In this document: piece after piece, positions 50,181-58,177 of the stretch
Position numbering within the stretch: position 1 is the first letter of the stretch
How the letters are laid out: the number at the start of each line of letters is the position of its first letter
Program-made: the position numbers and the translations under genes
Assembly: GCF_003850345.1 (NCBI RefSeq)
Contig: NZ_CP027707.1
Span: 3,844,001 to 3,908,000, forward strand
Origin: Pseudomonas chlororaphis subsp. piscium
GTDB taxonomy: Bacteria > Pseudomonadota > Gammaproteobacteria > Pseudomonadales > Pseudomonadaceae
Length of the DNA: 64,000 bases
Direction of reading: 5' to 3'
Notes under the pieces: generated by a model
The model's database searches: none
What the model was told of the DNA's origin: nothing
Seen by the model: only the letters and a program-made list of their open reading frames with translations

Positions 50181-51398
50181 CTACGCCCTCCGTTTATCTC
50201 CGCCCCCCAGGCAATTATCAACATTCCACCCATACAACCACTGCACCGCGTCATAGAACTGCGCCTGGCTGCGCCCCTCCCACAGGCTGTTGCGCACGCT
50301 GCGTTCGACGCCCTGGGCATGGTAGAGGCGGCCCATTTCCCGGGTGGACCAAACCACGCGGGCGGTGCGGGGGATGCGCACCGATTCGTAGAAGCGGAAC
50401 GCCGCCTGCAGGTCATGGCCGCAGGCCCTGACCGCTTCGCCCAGGGTCACCGCGTCTTCCAGCGCCATGCAGGCGCCCTGGGCCAGGTACTGGCTCATGG
50501 GGTGGGCGGCGTCGCCGAGCAGGGTCGCGTTGCCCTGGCCCCAGCGCTCTACCGGCTCGCGGTCGGCGGTGGCCCAGCGGCGCCAGGAGCTGGGGGTGTC
50601 CAGCAGCCGGGCCGGGCTCGGGTGGATGCCCTGGAAGTACGACAGCACCTCGGCCTTGCTGCCGTCGCGCACGCCCCACTCTTCCTGCTCGCGGCTATGG
50701 AAGGTCACCACCAGGTTGTACTGCTGGCCGCCACGCAATGGGTAGTGCACCAGGTGGCAACGGGGCCCGGCCCACAACACGGGGGCGTTGACCCGCAGTT
50801 CCTCGGGCATCTCCTGCTCGTCGACCACCGCCCGATAGACCACATGCCCGGTCACCCGGGGCGTGTCGCCCAGCAGGTGCTCGCGCACCACCGACTTGAC
50901 CCCGTCGCAGCCCAGTACCGCGTCCGCCTCGTAGCGCTGGCCATGCTGGTCGATCAGGGTCACCCGCGGTCCTTGCAGGTCCATGGCGCTGATCCGGGTC
51001 GAGGTCTGGAAGCTGATCAACGGGTCCTGCTCCACCGCCTCGAGGATCGACAGGTGGATATCGGCGCGGTGGATCACCCCGTAGGGGTTGCCGAAACGCT
51101 GCTGGAACGCCGCGCCGACATCGATGCGCAGCACTTCGCCGGCGTCCACCGCGTCCATCATGATGATGTGGTCGGTGAACACTGAACGGCGTCGCGCCGC
51201 CTCGCCGGCGCCCAGGGCATCCAGGGCCGCGTAGGCATTGGGCCCGAGCTGGATGCCGGCGCCAATCTCGCCGATCTGCTCGGCCTGTTCCAGCAGTTGT
51301 ACACGGATGCCCTGGCGAGTCAGGGCCAGGGCCGCGGCCAGGCCGCCGATGCCGCCACCGACGATGATGACTTTTTGTTGTTGTTTTTCATGGTTCAT
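50181..51398 (-). CDS. 3-Hydroxybenzoate 6-monooxygenase (FAD-dependent)
   Basis: The 405-residue flavoprotein has the FAD-binding motif VIIVGGGIGGLAAALAL near the N-terminus, the DG motif (LGCDGVKSVVREHLLGDTPR) and the second FAD motif TLLGDAAHPMSQYLAQGACM. It is the salicylate/3-hydroxybenzoate hydroxylase type and, in a gentisate cluster, most likely para-hydroxylates 3-hydroxybenzoate to gentisate. It is the last gene of the operon. A good ribosome-binding site (GAGGT) precedes ATG 51398. Confidence 0.88.
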   Translation of the reverse strand: MNHEKQQQKVIIVGGGIGGLAAALALTRQGIRVQLLEQAEQIGEIGAGIQLGPNAYAALDALGAGEAARRRSVFTDHIIMMDAVDAGEVLRIDVGAAFQQRFGNPYGVIHRADIHLSILEAVEQDPLISFQTSTRISAMDLQGPRVTLIDQHGQRYEADAVLGCDGVKSVVREHLLGDTPRVTGHVVYRAVVDEQEMPEELRVNAPVLWAGPRCHLVHYPLRGGQQYNLVVTFHSREQEEWGVRDGSKAEVLSYFQGIHPSPARLLDTPSSWRRWATADREPVERWGQGNATLLGDAAHPMSQYLAQGACMALEDAVTLGEAVRACGHDLQAAFRFYESVRIPRTARVVWSTREMGRLYHAQGVERSVRNSLWEGRSQAQFYDAVQWLYGWNVDNCLGGGDKRRA

Positions 51399-51425
51399 TA
51401 ACGCTACCTCTGTGATGCGGTTGAA

Positions 51426-52067
51426 TCAGGGGATGTAGTCCGGCTGCCGATCCGGCGCCGCCTGCTGGAACGCCGGCTGGCCCAGGCAGTGCCGATGGAT
51501 CGCCAGGGTCAGTTCGCAGCGCTCCAGGTCGCAGCCCATGCGCAGCGCATTGGCCACCTGGGGCACCAGGCAGCAGTCGGCCAGGGTCGGCTGCTCGCCG
51601 AAGCAGAACGAACCCTGGCCATGGCGTTGCAGCAGGCTTTCCAGGGCCTCGATGCCCTGCTCCGCCCAGTGCCGGTACCAGTCGTTTTTCTGCTGCGCGC
51701 TCACCCCGAGCCGGTCCTGCAGGTAGGCCAGCACCCGCAGGTTGTTGATCGGGTGGATGTCGCAGCCGATCAGGTTGGCCACCTCCAGCACCCGCGCCCG
51801 TGCCAGGGGCTCCTGGGGAATCAGGCGTACGTCAGGGTGAAGGTTGTCCAGGTAATCGATGATCGCCAGCGACTGGCTGAGGCCGGTCCCATCGTCATCC
51901 ACCAGCAGCGGCACGCTGGCGCTCGGGTTGAGCTCCAGGTACTGCGCCGCGCGCTGCTCGCCCTGGCGCAGGTTGACCGGCAGGCAATCGAACGCCAGCC
52001 CCTTGAGCGCCAGGGCAATGCGCACCCGGTACGACGTCGAACTGTTGAAGAAACTGTAAAGCTGCAT
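51426..52067 (-). CDS. Maleylpyruvate isomerase (zeta-class GST)
   Basis: The 213-residue protein has the zeta-class GST motif STSYRVRIALALKGL at residues 10-24 (Ser pair and Cys-free active site) and NPSASVPLLVDDDG. The C-terminal domain has the maleylacetoacetate isomerase HPINNLRVLAYLQDRLG segment. In the gentisate pathway it isomerises maleylpyruvate to fumarylpyruvate with glutathione. It is between the monooxygenase and the transporter. Confidence 0.9.
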   Translation of the reverse strand: MQLYSFFNSSTSYRVRIALALKGLAFDCLPVNLRQGEQRAAQYLELNPSASVPLLVDDDGTGLSQSLAIIDYLDNLHPDVRLIPQEPLARARVLEVANLIGCDIHPINNLRVLAYLQDRLGVSAQQKNDWYRHWAEQGIEALESLLQRHGQGSFCFGEQPTLADCCLVPQVANALRMGCDLERCELTLAIHRHCLGQPAFQQAAPDRQPDYIP

Positions 52068-52097
52068 AGCTGCGCTCCTGGCACATCGAACAAGAAA

Positions 52098-53480
52098 TCA
52101 GGGCTGCGCCGGGGCCTCGGCAAAGGCTGGCGCAGCCGGGGCCGCGCGGTAGCGGCGGCCCATAAGGAACATCGCGCCGGCGGCGATCAGGGCCGGGGCC
52201 ATCAGCAGGCTGAAGATGTCGTTGAAACCCAGGCCCAGGCTGAGCATCATCCCGCCGCCCAGGGTGCCGGTGATCGAACCGATGCGCCCAACCCCATGGG
52301 CCCAGGCCACCCCGGTGGCGCGGCTGGCGGTGGGATAGAAGCCCGAGGCCAGGGCATTGGCGCCGACCTGGGTGCCGCTGATGCAGAAGCCCATGCCGGC
52401 CACGCAGAGCACCAGCGGGTAGAACGACTGGTAGTACTGGCCGATGGCCCAGAGGAAACCCGCGCCGCACAGATAGGCCAGGGTCAGCACGCGCCAGGGG
52501 TCGAGGCGGTCCATGCTGGCGCCCAGGCTCACCGCGCCGAGGGTGCCGCCGATCTGGAACATCGCGCTGATCAGCGCCGCCTGGCTCAGGCTCAGGCCGG
52601 TGTCCTTGATCAGCAGCGGCAGCCAGTTGGTCATCATGTAGATGATCAGCAGGCTCATGAAAAACGCCGACCACAGCAGCAAGGTGCCGCGGCTCAGGTG
52701 CCCGCGCAGGATCAAGCGCACCGGCGACACCGGCTTGGCCCCGACCACCCCCGCGTCGCCCAGGTCGAAGCGGCCGTTCCAGCCCTCGGGCAAGGGCCCG
52801 ATGCGCCGCAGGATGGCGCTGACCCGCTCGCGTTGCCGGGCCTTGCGCAGCACCAGGAAGCGCACCGACTCCGGTAACAACCAAATCAGCACCGGCACCA
52901 GCAGCAACGGCAGCACTCCGCCCAGCAGCAACACGCTGCGCCAGCCGTGCAGCGGCACCAGGTGCGCCGCGACCACGCCGCCCAGGGCCGAGCCCAGGGT
53001 GAAGCCGCAGAACATGCTGGTGACCATCAGCGACCGACGGCGTTGCGGGCAGTATTCCGAGGTCAGGGTGATGGCGTTGGGCATCGCCCCGCCCAGCCCC
53101 AGGCCGGTGAGAAAGCGCAGCACGGTGAGGGTTTCCAGGTTGCTGGCGAAGGCTGCGGCGACACTCCAGCCGCCGAAGAACAGCACCGACCACAGCAGCA
53201 CCGTCTTGCGCCCCAGGCGGTCGGCCAGCGGTCCCGCGGCGAAGGCGCCGAGCATCAGCCCGAGCAGCGCCGCGCCCAGTACCGGGTTGAGCTGGGCCGG
53301 GCTCAGCCCCCACTCTTCACGCAAGGCCGGGGCGATAAAACCGACCGCGGCGGTGTCCAGCCCGTCCAGCGCGGTGACCAGGAAACACAACAGCAGAATC
53401 AGCCACTGGAACGGCGCCACCGGCTGCCGGTCAATGAAATCCTGTACATCCACACTGTTGTTGTTATCAGTGGAAGACAT
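52098..53480 (-). CDS. MFS aromatic acid:H+ symporter (AAHS family)
   Basis: The 460-residue transporter has 12 membrane helices. The AAHS signature ALDGLDTAAVGFIAPAL lies in the first helix (Asp pair needed for aromatic acid transport), the loop motif GPLADRLGRKTVLLWSVLFF in the 2-3 loop, and a central cytoplasmic loop near residue 200. It likely imports 3-hydroxybenzoate or gentisate. Its start is 60 bp after the fumarylpyruvate hydrolase stop. Confidence 0.92.
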   Translation of the reverse strand: MSSTDNNNSVDVQDFIDRQPVAPFQWLILLLCFLVTALDGLDTAAVGFIAPALREEWGLSPAQLNPVLGAALLGLMLGAFAAGPLADRLGRKTVLLWSVLFFGGWSVAAAFASNLETLTVLRFLTGLGLGGAMPNAITLTSEYCPQRRRSLMVTSMFCGFTLGSALGGVVAAHLVPLHGWRSVLLLGGVLPLLLVPVLIWLLPESVRFLVLRKARQRERVSAILRRIGPLPEGWNGRFDLGDAGVVGAKPVSPVRLILRGHLSRGTLLLWSAFFMSLLIIYMMTNWLPLLIKDTGLSLSQAALISAMFQIGGTLGAVSLGASMDRLDPWRVLTLAYLCGAGFLWAIGQYYQSFYPLVLCVAGMGFCISGTQVGANALASGFYPTASRATGVAWAHGVGRIGSITGTLGGGMMLSLGLGFNDIFSLLMAPALIAAGAMFLMGRRYRAAPAAPAFAEAPAQP

Positions 53481-53539
53481 GATCGAACTCCAGCGGCCCG
53501 GACCTGCGCCCGGACCGCATCAGCAAGGAAGGAAAAGGC

Positions 53540-54238
53540 TCAGATAACCCGCACGCGCAGCTCGCCCAGTGACTCGACGCCGCCCAGCATCAGCTCGCCG
53601 GCCACCACCGGGCCGACGCCTTCGGGGGTGCCGGTCATGATCAGGTCGCCCGGCTGCAGCTCGAAGAAGCGCGACAGGTAGGCAATGGTTTCCGGCACCG
53701 ACCAGATCAGCTTGTCGATATCGCTGCGCTGCTTGTCCTGGCCGTCGACCTGCAACCAGATCGCCGCGTGTTCCAGGCCAGCCAGCTGCGCGGCCGGGGT
53801 CAGGGCGCCGATCGGCGCCGACTGGTCGAAGGCCTTGCCCAGCTCCCAGGGCCGGCCCATTTCCCTGGCCTGCATCTGCAGGTCGCGGCGGGTCATGTCC
53901 AGGCCCACGGCGTAGCCCCAGACGTGCTCATTGGCCTGCTCCCGGGAGATGTTGCGACCGCCCTTGCCGATGGCCACCACCAGCTCGATTTCATAGTGGT
54001 AATTGCTGGTCTCGGCGGGGTACGCAAGCTCCAGGGTCTGCCCGTTCTGTACCGGCACCACGGCGTCGGCCGGCTTGCAGAAGAAGAACGGCGGCTCGCG
54101 ATCCGGATCGAAACCCATCTCCCGGGCATGGGCCGCATAGTTGCGGCCGACGCAGTAGACGCGGCGCACGGGAAAGGTGTCGCGGCTGCCATTGATCGGC
54201 AACGCGGTGATGGCAGGCGGGATAACGACATAAGTCAT
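53540..54238 (-). CDS. Fumarylpyruvate hydrolase (FAH family)
   Basis: The 232-residue protein (ATG 54238, GGAG upstream) has the FAH-family VYCVGRNYAAHAREMG and FFFCKPADAVVP. It has metal-binding residues in NYHYEIELVVAIGKGGRNIS (Glu pair), and GYAVGLDMTRRDLQ and IMTGTPEGVGPV near the C-terminus. It cleaves fumarylpyruvate to fumarate and pyruvate, the last step of the gentisate pathway. It is 28 bp from the gentisate dioxygenase gene. Confidence 0.93.
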   Translation of the reverse strand: MTYVVIPPAITALPINGSRDTFPVRRVYCVGRNYAAHAREMGFDPDREPPFFFCKPADAVVPVQNGQTLELAYPAETSNYHYEIELVVAIGKGGRNISREQANEHVWGYAVGLDMTRRDLQMQAREMGRPWELGKAFDQSAPIGALTPAAQLAGLEHAAIWLQVDGQDKQRSDIDKLIWSVPETIAYLSRFFELQPGDLIMTGTPEGVGPVVAGELMLGGVESLGELRVRVI

Positions 54239-54266
54239 GGTCGGCTCCAAAGTCTGGGCGGAAGGT

Positions 54267-55316
54267 TCAAGGGGTCTCGCGAGATTCACGCAGGATGCCC
54301 AGCGCTTGCTGCACCGGACGGTCGGAGAAGCTGAACAGCACGCACTCCTGCTCGCACTGGAAACGCACCGGCGCCCAGCTGGGCACGACAAACAGGTCGC
54401 GGGGTTCGAAATCGAAGCGCTCGGCGCCGATGAACACGCTGCCCTGCCCCTCCACCACGCTGAACACGCTGGCATCGGTGCTGCGGTAGGTCTGGCCGCG
54501 AAAGCCGCGCGGAAGGATCTGCATGAAGGTGGCGATGGTCGGCATCGGCCAGCCGCCGGTGGCCGGGTTCACGTAGCGCAGCTTGACCCCGTCCCAGGGG
54601 TCGATCTGCTCCTGGCGCAGCAGGGTATCCAGGGCTTCGCGGGTGCGGCTGTAGGGGTAGCTGAAGATCGGTGAGGTGTGCGAGTCGACCTGATGCCGCA
54701 CCGGCAGCATGTTCATGCCGAACCGCGCCAGGCTGTTGCCTTCCGGACGCAGGATCGGCTGCTCCGCGACCTCGTGGTTTTCCGCGAAACCGGCGTCGAA
54801 GAAACGCACCAGCGGGATGTCCAGGCCGTCGAGCCAGATCACCGGCTCGCCACCTTCGGCCTCGCTGGGGTTGCCGTGGTCGTGCCAGGCCCAGGACGGG
54901 GTGATGATGAAGTCCCCCGGTTCCATGGTGGCGCGCTCGCCTTCCACCGCGGTGAACGCGCCGCGGCCCTCGACCACGAAACGCAGGGCCGACTGGCTGT
55001 GGCGATGGCTGGGGGCGATCTCGCCGGGCAGGATCAACTGCAGGCCGGCGTACAGGCTCGAGGTGATCGAGGCCTGGCCGCGCAGCACCGGGTTCTCCAG
55101 CACCAGCACGCGGCGCACCGCTTCCTGCGCGGAAATCAGCCTTCCGGCCTCACTCAGATAGGGACGCAGTTCCTTGTAGCGCCACAGGGCGGCGACACAG
55201 GCGCCGGCCGGCTGCTGGGGCACCAGGTTGTGCAGTTGCTCCCACAGCGGGAACAGGTTGTGTCGATCAATGCGCTGATAGAAATCCTGGCGCAACCCGT
55301 CGCTCTTGTTATTCAT
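54267..55316 (-). CDS. Gentisate 1,2-dioxygenase
   Basis: The 349-residue bicupin has the N-terminal cupin with [20 protein letters not shown] (Fe-binding His) and [20 protein letters not shown]. The C-terminal cupin contains [20 protein letters not shown] and [15 protein letters not shown]. It opens the ring of gentisate to maleylpyruvate. It is the first structural gene of the catabolic operon, with a regulatory site 27 bp upstream of its start. Confidence 0.95.
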   Translation of the reverse strand: MNNKSDGLRQDFYQRIDRHNLFPLWEQLHNLVPQQPAGACVAALWRYKELRPYLSEAGRLISAQEAVRRVLVLENPVLRGQASITSSLYAGLQLILPGEIAPSHRHSQSALRFVVEGRGAFTAVEGERATMEPGDFIITPSWAWHDHGNPSEAEGGEPVIWLDGLDIPLVRFFDAGFAENHEVAEQPILRPEGNSLARFGMNMLPVRHQVDSHTSPIFSYPYSRTREALDTLLRQEQIDPWDGVKLRYVNPATGGWPMPTIATFMQILPRGFRGQTYRSTDASVFSVVEGQGSVFIGAERFDFEPRDLFVVPSWAPVRFQCEQECVLFSFSDRPVQQALGILRESRETP

Positions 55317-55342
55317 GGGACACCTTTGCGAGTTGTGTGGCA

Positions 55343-55391
55343 GCGATTATCGAACCGATACCTATGCACGAATAATGGTATTTATGGATCA
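55343..55391 (-). promoter_or_regulatory. LysR-type site upstream of gentisate dioxygenase
   Basis: GCGATTAT and CGAATAATG blocks 26 bp apart, then GATCA, match a second site at 56785-56833 (19 of 23 bases identical over CGAATAATG...GATCA). It lies 27 bp upstream of the gentisate dioxygenase start and is probably bound by the regulator encoded at 56858. Confidence 0.7.
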
Positions 55392-55415
55392 CTCCATACC
55401 CAAAAACACATACCA

Positions 55416-56741
55416 TCAGAAGGACAGCGGGTACTCGACGATGACCCGCCATTCGTCCAGGTCCGGCAGGTCGGCGCGCTGCACCGCGGCGTCGGAACGC
55501 AGGGTCGCCTGGCGCACCCGCAGCGACAGATCGCGCACCGGCCCGCTCTGCACCACGTAGCGCGCCTCCAGGTTGCGCTCCCAGCGCCCGCCGTCGTCGA
55601 TGGCCTTGAAACGGTCGTAGGCGCCGCCCCCGTAGCCCGAACCGTCGATGCCGGAACTGCTCAGGTAACGCCCCATCAGGCTCAGCCCGGGAATGCCGAA
55701 CGCCGCCAGGTTCAGGTCGTAGCGCAGTTGCCAGGAGCGTTCGTGGGGCAGGTTGAAATCGGCGTTCTGCGACTTGTTGGCGAGAAAGCCGATGGCGTCG
55801 CCGGGCATGGCGCCGAAGCCCAGGTAGTCTAACGGCTCGTCGCCGTCGATCACCTGCCGGGCCAGGGTCAGCTTGTGCGGGCCGAAGGCATAGGCAAGGC
55901 TGGCCGACCAGGCGTTGTTGTCGATCGGCCCTGCCAGGGCCTTGCCGCTGTCCCGGGTGTGATAACCGGCCAATGCCAGGCTCAGCGCGTGCGCAGCATC
56001 GATCGGCCAGCGGTATTCGGCGCTGGCGAAGTGCTGCTTCCACACATCCTGGTAATCCGCGCTGAAGGCGCCGAGCTTGAGCCGCGGCGTGGCCTGGTAG
56101 AAACCGCCGAGGTAATCCACCTGGCGCACATCCAGCCGCGCGTAGAAGGCGCTCAGCGGCCCGTCGCGGTTGGTCGAGTTGACGCCGTTGCCGGAGGTGA
56201 AATGCCCGGCGTCCAGGTTCAATCCGGGCAACTCGCCGCTGAGCAGTTGCAGGCCCTGGGCGGATGACGGCAACAGCCGCGCCGTGGCCATGGCGAACAC
56301 CGGGTTGTTGGGCATCAGGTCGCCGTACTTGAGCTCGGTGGCGGACCAGCGCAGCTTCAGCGCGCCGCCCGCCTCGGCCCACTGCTGCTCCGGGTTGCCG
56401 TGGCTGTCGGTGGGTATCAGCATCACCGGCGAGCGCCGCCGGCTGCCGTCGAGCCGCAGGCCGAGCATGCCGAAGGCGTCCACCCCAACGCCCACCATCC
56501 CCTGGGTGTAGCCGGAGCGCAGGTCGAGGATAAAGCCCTGGGCCCATTCCTCGCGCAGGCTGGTGGGCCCCAGGTCACTGCGAAAATCGCGATTGAAATA
56601 GAAATTGCGGCTGGTCAGCTTGAGGCTGCTGTCTTCGATCAGACCGGCCGACTCGGCCTGGGTCTGGCTCTGGGCCTGCACGAGCGCGCTGGCGCCCAGC
56701 AGCGACAAGCCCAGGACGGTACTTGGGTAAGGCAAAGGCAT
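55416..56741 (-). CDS. OprD-family outer-membrane porin
   Basis: The 441-residue protein has a signal peptide (first about 24 residues, cleaved after VQAQ-type Ala-Gln) and OprD motifs: LKLTSRNFYFNRDFRSDLGP, EWAQGFILDLRSGYTQGMVG, and LRYDLNLAAFGIPGLSLMGR toward the C-terminal strand. OprD-type porins admit carboxylates; this one probably admits 3-hydroxybenzoate. It is transcribed with the gentisate genes or from its own promoter at 56785. Confidence 0.93.
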   Translation of the reverse strand: MPLPYPSTVLGLSLLGASALVQAQSQTQAESAGLIEDSSLKLTSRNFYFNRDFRSDLGPTSLREEWAQGFILDLRSGYTQGMVGVGVDAFGMLGLRLDGSRRRSPVMLIPTDSHGNPEQQWAEAGGALKLRWSATELKYGDLMPNNPVFAMATARLLPSSAQGLQLLSGELPGLNLDAGHFTSGNGVNSTNRDGPLSAFYARLDVRQVDYLGGFYQATPRLKLGAFSADYQDVWKQHFASAEYRWPIDAAHALSLALAGYHTRDSGKALAGPIDNNAWSASLAYAFGPHKLTLARQVIDGDEPLDYLGFGAMPGDAIGFLANKSQNADFNLPHERSWQLRYDLNLAAFGIPGLSLMGRYLSSSGIDGSGYGGGAYDRFKAIDDGGRWERNLEARYVVQSGPVRDLSLRVRQATLRSDAAVQRADLPDLDEWRVIVEYPLSF

Positions 56742-56784
56742 GGCGGTACACCCTGTTTGTTGGAATTGTTCAGGTGGTGCGGGG

Positions 56785-56833
56785 GCGATTATTCAGGGCT
56801 CACGCATATCCGAATAATGCTATTTTCTGATCA
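56785..56833 (-). promoter_or_regulatory. LysR-type site between oprD-like gene and its regulator
   Basis: Same layout as the site at 55343: GCGATTAT, 26-bp periodicity, CGAATAATG, GATCA. It lies 44 bp before the porin start and 25 bp before the LysR start. Shared orientation relative to the minus-strand target genes supports one regulator for both promoters, with autoregulation. Confidence 0.75.
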
Positions 56834-56857
56834 ACCCATACGTGTAGAGGTATACCC

Positions 56858-57820
56858 ATGGCCGCCGACTGGACCCGCCGCCTGCGCATGCAACACCTGC
56901 AATTGCTGGTCAGCCTGGAAGAAACCGGCAGCGTCAGCGAGGCCGCGCGCGCCACCTTCAGTACCCAACCGGCGCTGTCGAAATGGCTCAAGGAGCTGGA
57001 AGACGATGTCGGCGCGCCGCTGTTCGAGCGCCATGCCCGCGGGCTCAAACCCACGGTCCAGGGCCTGATGCTGCTGGGGCATGCGCGACGGGTGCTGAGC
57101 GAAATGGACCGCGCCCAGCAGAACCTCGCCGCGCTGCAGGACGGCAGTTCCTACCGCGTGGCCATCGGCACCTCGCCGGCCTCGGCGCCGAACCTGGTGC
57201 CGGCGGCGATCATGAAATTTCTCGAAGGCCATCCCCGGGCCCAGGTCGAACTGCATGAAGGCACCATGAACCACCTGCTCGACCGCCTGGAGCTGGGGCA
57301 GCTGGACCTGGTGGTGGGTCGCCTGGACAACTACGCACCGCGCAGCAACCTGCACAGCGAGCTGCTGTATGACGAAGCCATGCGGGTGATCTGCCGCCCC
57401 GGCCATCCGCTGACCGAGCGCGAGAGCCTGAGCTGGCCGGACCTGTACGCCTACGACTGGATCGTCTGGCCCCACGGCACGCCGATCCGCAGCAAGCTGG
57501 ACATGGCCCTGACCAGCGTCGGCCAGGGCCCGCTGCCCTACCGCATCGAATCCTCGTCGCTGATCGGCAACCTGTGGCTGCTGCAATACAGCGACATGCT
57601 CTCCATCGCCTCCGACCGGGTGGCCGAGCACTTCACCCGACGCAAGCTGGTGGTGCCACTGGATTTCGAGCTCAACGCCGTGGGTTCCCTGGGCATGTGC
57701 TGGCGCGACGAACCGCACCCGGACCCGAGCCTGCCGGGGCTGCTGGCGAGCCTGCGCTTTGCCGCCGAGCGCCAGTCATCGGACTACGCGGTGCCGCCAG
57801 GCACCCTGGGATTCCAGTAG
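56858..57820 (+). CDS. LysR-family regulator of the gentisate operon
   Basis: The 320-residue protein has helix-turn-helix LVSLEETGSVSEAARATFST, QPALSKWLKELEDDVGAPLF, in the CbbR/GbpR-like branch, and an effector domain (QVELHEGTMNHLLDRLELGQ, LDLVVGRLDNYAPRSNLHSE). Divergent from the porin gene with a 116-bp gap containing the repeated site. It presumably activates the gentisate genes with 3-hydroxybenzoate or gentisate. Confidence 0.9.
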   Translation: MAADWTRRLRMQHLQLLVSLEETGSVSEAARATFSTQPALSKWLKELEDDVGAPLFERHARGLKPTVQGLMLLGHARRVLSEMDRAQQNLAALQDGSSYRVAIGTSPASAPNLVPAAIMKFLEGHPRAQVELHEGTMNHLLDRLELGQLDLVVGRLDNYAPRSNLHSELLYDEAMRVICRPGHPLTERESLSWPDLYAYDWIVWPHGTPIRSKLDMALTSVGQGPLPYRIESSSLIGNLWLLQYSDMLSIASDRVAEHFTRRKLVVPLDFELNAVGSLGMCWRDEPHPDPSLPGLLASLRFAAERQSSDYAVPPGTLGFQ

Positions 57821-57840
57821 CAGCCGGCAGCAGCACCGAC

Positions 57841-58056
57841 TCAGGAACGCCCCTCGTCTACGACCTTGTCCGACACGATGGGCGGCTCGATGCCCCAATC
57901 ACCGTGCAGGTACCAGTCGTCGCCGAGCATCTCGGCAGGGTGCATGGTGCGGTCCGAGCCATTGCCGCAGGCCAGGGCATTGGCCGCGCAGTAGCGATCG
58001 CAGCCCCAGCAGATGCGTTCGGGGTGCTTGGGGCTGATGGGAAAATTCTTGGCCAT
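57841..58056 (-). CDS. DUF3079 domain protein
   Basis: The 71-residue protein has the DUF3079 pattern FPISPKHPERICWGCDRYCA, ANALACGNGSDRTMHPAEML with four conserved cysteines, suggesting a metal or redox-bound small domain. Function is unknown in the family. It lies between the gentisate regulator (20-bp gap, convergent) and the RND operon. Confidence 0.85.
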   Translation of the reverse strand: MAKNFPISPKHPERICWGCDRYCAANALACGNGSDRTMHPAEMLGDDWYLHGDWGIEPPIVSDKVVDEGRS

Positions 58057-58177
58057 GGCGTTCCCCTGATCGCGGGTGGGAGTGGCTCCCAGGCTACGAC
58101 GCCCGCGGGGAAACGCCCTTGATCCTGGTCAAGAATGACAGGCCCGGGGCGCCCACCTCCACACCCCGGGCTGCCTG

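Noticed and set aside
55309..56547. 412-codon minus-strand frame overlapping the porin gene
   Set aside because: It is in a different frame of the same strand as the OprD-like gene, is Arg/Ala/Gly rich, and has no start signal; the porin frame with signal peptide is the real gene.
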